A model generated the notes under the pieces. It did not search any database. It was not told the origin of the DNA and saw only the letters and a program-made list of their open reading frames with translations. From Chondrosia reniformis (Eukaryota; Porifera; Demospongiae; Chondrillida; Chondrillidae): a stretch of 64,000 nt of DNA. Made by a program: the position numbers and the translations under genes. Every line of letters starts with the position of its first letter. Position 1 is the first letter of the stretch. Location: assembly GCA_947172415.1 (NCBI GenBank), contig OX359197.1, forward strand, positions 1,798,001 to 1,862,000. The letters are read 5' to 3'. This document shows positions 57,991-64,000 of this stretch, piece after piece.

Positions 57991-60145
57991 ATGGCTGACG
58001 AAATCAACGCATCCCCGAATGCTGCAGCTGAATTGATAGAAAAGCCTCATTATCATGAAGTATCTGGGACCTTGCAAGTGTTTCTTGCATTGGCCTTTTC
58101 ACTTTGGTTTTCGTTATGATTCTAGGTAAGTGTTCGATATTTAATTGGATACCTATCTAGCTACCCGACCGACCAATATAGCTGTATACTTCACAGTTTT
58201 CACACGCGAATGGATAAATTAGTAGCACTGCATGCTTAGTAGTACTGCATGTTTATACGTAGCACTCATAGGTGCCAACTTTCCAAAATTTACTTCAGGG
58301 ACACCTTGTATGTAGGCATGAAATTGATTACATAATACATGATATCATCATATAAAATGGAGGGAAGGTAGCAGTCCGCGTGTAAGCCAAACTAGTCCAA
58401 TATGCACATTAGTATAATTTGGTGTGCCTTAATATTCAGTGTTGCCTTTAGTTATGGGTCCACTTGTGTATTTGGGAAAGTGACATTGCATGACAATGAG
58501 AACAGATATTGTATAAAGGTATAGTAAGAATTAATGTGTAATATGTGATATTTTTAGAATTAGATTATATTGTTATAGCAATATGATTAAAGGAACTAGT
58601 TGTAAGTAATGGAGTCCGCCCATACATTAGAGGGTGATGAGGGTAATGATCATGAGCCTCAGCAACACAAATATTATAAATTGAACTTTTCATGATGATG
58701 TCATGATTTTTGCGTTGCATAATATCTTAAGATAAAAAAAGATAAAAATTGCACAAAAAATCATGTTTTCATCACTCATTCCCCATCACCCGTTTTCTAT
58801 TTAAACCTGGCTGTAATCTCCATAATAATTGTGTTGCTGATGCTCATTAGAATTTCTCTATCATGTTCAATATCCACAGTACATTGATTACCCCTGTTCA
58901 CTTAGAGAATGATATGCACCAATTGTATTACAGTAGAGTCTGTATATGTATAGATACTTAATTAGCTTCTTTTTTCAAATTTCTTTAGGGCTATTATACT
59001 ATAAAGTTTTATTGTACTTATTTGTATACAGCAAATATTCAATACCTTTTGTGTAGTCACTATACATATACTCATGCATGTGTAATTCATTATAATTGAA
59101 AACTGTCTAACTCTCTAATCAGTCAAAGTCCTAACAATTTTCAAAATACTAAGCCTGCAAAAATACTACAGCTATAACTTTTTATGGTGATGTTGGTGAT
59201 GATGATGAGGTCTGATGGATGGTGAACTTAAACCAACCATTTGTGGATTTAGTACACCAGCATTTTTATAGTGTGATGTTGTGTCAAATTACATATGCAC
59301 ACTACACAGGTGGATCTGTGGCCACATGGACGTGCATTATAGTAGTAGTTGGAGTTGCAGTAGTGATACCAATCTTCTGTACAAGGGCAGGGGATTCAGG
59401 TTTTTGCTCCAAAATTCCTCAAATATTCCCCTCAAATGGTAAGCCTGGAGAGGGCACATTAGACAATGGAAAAGTGTCTCCCAGTAAGAGAATGACTTCT
59501 GGGGATGAAACAAGGGATACTTTGAAAACTAGTAATGAGTATGGCAACTCCAAAGGTATGTGTATACTGTATGTACTGTATATGTGCGTACATAGTACTC
59601 CATGACTCTCTATTGTTGTTGGGATCTTGGAGGTATATTATTCAATAAATGCTGCCTATGATCTTTATTACTGTTTCTCCTTTTTCTGAATCGCTCCAAA
59701 ACAACTTCTATGTACATTTACGCATTTGCTCTATTTTGTATTACATTACAGGCCGCACTAATAAAGAAATAAAGAAATATGATTCTTGGAATGATTGCTT
59801 AGAAAAGAATTATTTTTCATATCTCACTGACAAACTGAATGTGAAAGGGATTGTAATAAGACTGAGAGAAGGTGGTCTTATTTCCAGGCAACTCCAAGAT
59901 GAGATAGAAGGAACCAGATCCGGCCATGAAGCTAATGCACTCTATATAAAACACCTGATTAGAAATGGTATTAAAGATACATTTAGAACTTTTGTAAACA
60001 TTTTAGGAGATTCATTCGAAGAATTTAATATACATGGAGAAATAGCTAGTACATTCAGACAGGATCCAATGTTGTAAGTCAAGCATAAACTACTGTAGTG
60101 TGTTTTACTATTACATGCTTGTACCTCCATTCTACAGCTGACAGC
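57991..60145 (+). CDS. Membrane-anchored CARD protein, unit B (probably damaged)
   Basis: Exons: 57991-58125 ('MADEINASPN...', helix region), 59310-59555 (helix 'CIIVVVGVAVVIPIF'), 59752-60073 (CARD), then a short end exon near 60137. Exon 1 has five extra bases in its helix region compared with the copy at 63876, so the frame is lost before the donor. An ATG at 59219 could still start a protein in the next exon. The exon 59310-59555 is 42 bp longer than in unit A. The CARD exon lost 10 bp at its end, so the tail becomes a quick stop. It lacks the first CARD exon of unit A. Treat as a decaying copy or an alternative isoform. Confidence 0.5.
58602..58866. repeat. Unit B copy of the intron with the palindrome, centre deleted
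   Basis: Homology to unit A begins at 'tgtaagtaatggagtccgcc' (50431 / 58602). It loses 50467-50690 and keeps the outer arms of the palindrome. The 'gatgaagacc' centre is missing. Confidence 0.6.
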
Positions 60146-60708
60146 TGAAGACTAGTTAAGTACGGCAGCAGAAACTGGTTTAGCTCTCTGTCTCCTTCAG
60201 GATTCATTTCCTGTCACATGTTAATTTTTGTAATACCTAAATTATATTTTACCAGCTTCGGAGCTGTAGTCTGGCTTGCTAGACCTTCCCTAAACAAGTG
60301 TCCAGTGTAGAATAACCAGATTATGCAAACTGTTACTACAATACAACTAGCACGTTAATAAAGCTATACATTGCGCTGTTAACGTATTCCACAAAATACT
60401 GCTGTGTTGTAATTCTATAATATATCGGCCATTTTGCATAGTTGAAATGTCGTATATTTCTACTGTATTTACGAATAGACTACAGGTAGTAAGGAATAGC
60501 TGGTCACCAGTGAATTTTAAGCTTATTGCTCTTCAGAAGGGGTTGTAAATATTAATGTAAGTAATAAATGAACTAATTAATCTATATTATTTGGACTACA
60601 GTATTAGTGCTTTATTCGAAGTATATGTAACGTTTTGCTCTAATTCAGCATCTGACAACCTACATACCTATGTTTTTCCGTCTAGTTAATTCTCAATTTT
60701 GCCGACAA

Positions 60709-63700
60709 ATGGATCTCTTATTCTACTACTACCAAAAAGGTAAGCGATACATATAATTTGTTCAAAAAATCATCCATACAGTGACATGAGCATGCGATTT
60801 CAATTTCGTATTATTTGTAGGTAGTACGATAGTGTTACTGATAATATTGGTAACAGTCTGTCTCCCTGCTGCAACAATAGAGGATGAACTTGGATATTGT
60901 ACAGATGAAAGCGATTGTGCTAAAAAACTTGAAAATCCACTCTACAAATATTCAGGTGCAGATGAGTACATTTTACTTATCCGAGTTACTAATAATTATA
61001 AATTAACATTAATGTCATATATTGTAATTGCACATCAAATATTCAAGCGACATATTATATATCATATTTTCCCTGGCCCTTTATTTGAGCTAACCTACAT
61101 TCTATATACATATACCATAATTCTGAAATTGTATTGCAAAGCTAACCTTGAAACTGTCTTTGCCGGTGAGTCCTATTAGTGGCAATCAAATGAGTCTAAA
61201 TGATCTATATACAATTTAGTATATATCCTATTTTCACTGCTCCCGCCATTCATTCTATACTTACAGAATGTGCCAACCAAAAACTGAAGAAATGTGATAC
61301 TTGGAGGGAATGCTTGGAATTGAATTATTACGTAGACCTTGTAAATAAACTGAACATACAAGGAATTGTGGCTGAACTGAGACAACTTCGCCTTATTACA
61401 CAACCACTTTATGATGAAATAACAGGAACGGTTGTTGGGAAAACTGCTAACGAACTATATATACAGCACCTTGTTAGAACCGGAGTTGAAGAAACATTTG
61501 GAAAGTTTGTTAAAGTTTTAGAAGAAACTTCACAGGACTTTGCTATTCATAGGGAGATTTTGAATACTTTTTGGTGTGATGCAATGTTAGGGACCATTGT
61601 AAGTTCTTATGTAAGCATAAACAAGTTTCATACCTTAATTTGAAACCTGGCAGTTTATCAAGTTTCAAATGGTTTTATGGTATATATATATATGAATCTT
61701 GAGATTCAATCCTGTGATCATGATGTACTTGAGTAAATATTTTCATTTTTCTTGCCACTAATGCACACCTATACATAATTCTTGTGTAAACATTGACCTC
61801 AATCACTTCTGAATTATGGTCAGCTCTTAAAGGTCTGTAACAATCATATATGCACTTTATAATTTGCCAATGTGAAGCTTACTATAACGCATGCAGCCAC
61901 GTGCACAGCTCACCATTTGAGGAGTCTGCCAGACCAGACCTCCTTTGCAGTCCTCTGCAGATCTCTGATTAATGTATGTACATGGCCAGTTGACTATGCC
62001 CCTCTAATAAGGTAACATAAGTTCAGCCGACCCAATACTGACTGCATTGCTAGCTTCACTGTCTATTTAAATGAGGTGCCATGGGATGTCAGGCATATAT
62101 GGGTTCCGACCAGTGTTGTTCCACTGTATAGGAGGAGATGTGAGATAGTCATTATTTTACACATGTACATATTTGACTACATACCTGTCTCTGTATCCGT
62201 GCATGTAGATGAGTTTGTATGATGTTACCAGGCCAAATTGGAAGGCAGTGTTTAATGCATATGGTTAGTCGAATGGTTGCATCTATCCTTATGCTTATCC
62301 TTATCTGGGACCATGCACTGTAAAGTAGCCAATTGCTAAGTCATATATATACGTATTCAAATTCAAAAATGCATTGATTTATATATACGTAATTATTTTA
62401 ATGATTAAAGAAGTCATTATACTAGTGTATATATATCATTCAATACAGTTAGTCTCAGTAAGGAGGAAGTGAAACTAGTGATTAAGCCTAAAATTGATGC
62501 AAATGACAGAACCTGGATGCTGCTTGGTAACACTGGCGTAGGGAAGAGCACGTTTGGTAATTTCCTGCTTAATGACAATGTCTTTGAAGTATCTGAATAT
62601 GGGACAGCACAAATGGGCCTTTCCATGACTGTGAAATCAGAAATGCATAGTACTCAATATCAACAACGAAAATTGTATGTAATTGATACACCAGGACTTG
62701 GTGATACTGGTAGAATTGGGAAAGGAAGTACTGAAGCCAAAGATTTTGCTAATGAAGTGACTCACCTTAGCATTGAACTTAGTAAGGCTTTGCTAATGGC
62801 AAAAAATGGTATTCACACCTTTTTTGTAATGATACGAGCTGATGTTAGAGATCATTATGGAACTGAAAAACTCTTACAGCTATTAGATATTTTTGGAGAC
62901 TTGTGGAGTCATACAGTGTTATGTTTAACTCATGGTAAATCTTACGGAACTTCATCTGATGAGCAGAGAAGTAACTTCAATGAAATGCTTGCTGATGAAA
63001 GAGCACCTCAACTACTCAAGGAAATTGTGAGGAAATCTGGTGGTCGGTTCGTTATTGTTGAAGGACAGAATTTGAATGAAAGTCAAGATTACAGAGAAGA
63101 GAAGGTTACTGAAATAGTGAACATCTCAAATGAGATAGTACAGCAACACGGTGTATACAACGATTTGCTACAAACCTTAGCTTTAAAATACTTTGATGCT
63201 GCAAAGTTGGAGCTACGTCACCAATACAACCCTGAAGGCCCTGAAATCATTGAACCAGCATGGCAGAGAGCTTTTCAAAACATTAGTGAAAAAGTTTATG
63301 AAATTGTGCGTATAAGATTGGCTGAGGGTAGTGATACTGAAGCGATAAAGAAAATTGTAGCTCTAAAGAAGGAGGAGTTAGAGAATGTCTATCAGCACAA
63401 TGATAAGCTAGAAAAAGAGGTTTTAAAGGAAAAGGAAGAAAGAAGAAAGGTGGAAGAAGAAAATGCTCGTATTGAAAAGGAGAAGGAGATTCAAAAGGAA
63501 AGGGCAAGAAAAGCAGAAGAGGAGGAAAGAAGACTTAAAAGAGAAGTAGATGAGTATCTAGCTAAGCCAACCTTTGCAGAAAGGAGAATTACTTATGATG
63601 TTGATTCAGGTTTCTATAGATGGCAATATAAATATAGTGCAACTGCTAAAGACGAGGGATCAGGAATTACAGCAGAAGCTAAACACTATGATTCTAAAGA

Positions 63701-63773
63701 TGGTGCCAAAAAACACGCCAGGGAGAACCTGAGGGCCAAGCTACTGGACAAAGGAATAATTCGCAAGGACTAG
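60709..63773 (+). CDS. CARD-AIG1/GIMAP-type GTPase, unit B
   Basis: Same five-exon layout as unit A, 625 residues: 60709-60739, 60821-60955, 61267-61598, 62209-62263, 62449-63773. The signal or anchor, CARD and GTPase are highly similar. The P-loop is canonical ('GNTGVGKST'). The linker exon is 6 bp longer, which keeps phase and supports its being coding. Unit B lacks the 10-residue insert near 'SGWHSWEHKYSGF' seen in unit A. A second donor at 61166 would extend exon 2 by 210 bp in the same phase. That extension is open here but has a stop in unit A. The C-terminus 'KHYDSKDGAKKHARENLRAK' is basic and helix-like. Confidence 0.72.
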
Positions 63774-63875
63774 ACATAGAAACAATTACCTGCAGTACAT
63801 TTTAGTGTAGCTAGCTATTCAATTTCGATTTGTGATTTATAAATTGAAAATTTGATCAATTCGAACAAAGAAAAA

Positions 63876-64000
63876 ATGGCTGACGAAATCAACGCATCCC
63901 CGGATGCTACAGCTGAATCGATAGAAAAACCTCATTATCACGAAGTATCTGGGACCTTGCAAGTGTTTCTTGGCCTTTTCACTTTGATTTTCGTTATGAT
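63876..64000 (+). CDS. First exon of a third unit (partial, runs off the window)
   Basis: Copy of 57991 without the 5-bp insertion: 'MADEINASPDATAESIEKPH', then an intact helix start ('VFLGLFTLIFVM'). If the donor at the same place is used, it ends in phase 1 and would join the helix/CARD exon type of units A and B. This shows the array continues beyond 64000. Confidence 0.6.
   Translation, partial: MADEINASPDATAESIEKPHYHEVSGTLQVFLGLFTLIFVM

Overview
This window looks like nuclear DNA of an early-branching animal, most likely a demosponge (an Amphimedon-type genome is my guess; no database was available). It is AT-rich and dense in short GT-AG introns. It carries adhesion-GPCR, Calx-beta, VWC, USP8 and kinase-Kelch genes, CARD-like domains joined to AIG1/GIMAP-type GTPases, and many palindromic mobile elements. 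Gene models were built by hand from splice sites with matching phase. Every model called complete sums to a multiple of three.

Layout. 0.37-1.47 kb: intronless type II membrane protein of DUF1647/glycosyltransferase type (+). 1.6-1.9 kb: frameshifted zinc-ribbon pseudogene (-). 2.5-7.4 kb: repeats around a deleted rDNA unit (5' part of 18S joined to the two ends of 28S), bracketed by copies of one spacer repeat. 7.8-8.6 kb: remnant of a receptor paralogue. 9.9-20.9 kb: secreted protein with an IgGFc-binding domain, six Calx-beta domains and VWC modules (+, 17 exons). 21.4-24.7 kb: nine-exon gene of uncertain function (+). 25.4-35.0 kb: adhesion GPCR with Calx-beta-like, HRM, GAIN/GPS and 7TM parts (+, 25 exons). 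35.5-37.5 kb: pseudokinase-Kelch fusion (-). 38.5-49.4 kb: USP8-type deubiquitinase (-, 17 exons). 50.0-64.0 kb: tandem array of membrane-CARD and CARD-AIG1 GTPase genes (+). It has two two-gene units, the start of a third at the window edge, and a non-LTR retrotransposon fragment between units.

How genes relate. The 9.9 kb and 25.4 kb genes share their first two exons, and the former keeps a dead copy of the latter's third exon. They are therefore linked by duplication and exon shuffling of phase-1 exons, and the 7.8 kb remnant is a third member. At the right end, each unit encodes a membrane-anchored CARD protein and a CARD-GTPase-coiled-coil protein. Their exon phases would let CARD exons join the GTPase exon in several ways. 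By domain content this resembles an innate immune module and is the most interesting part of the window.
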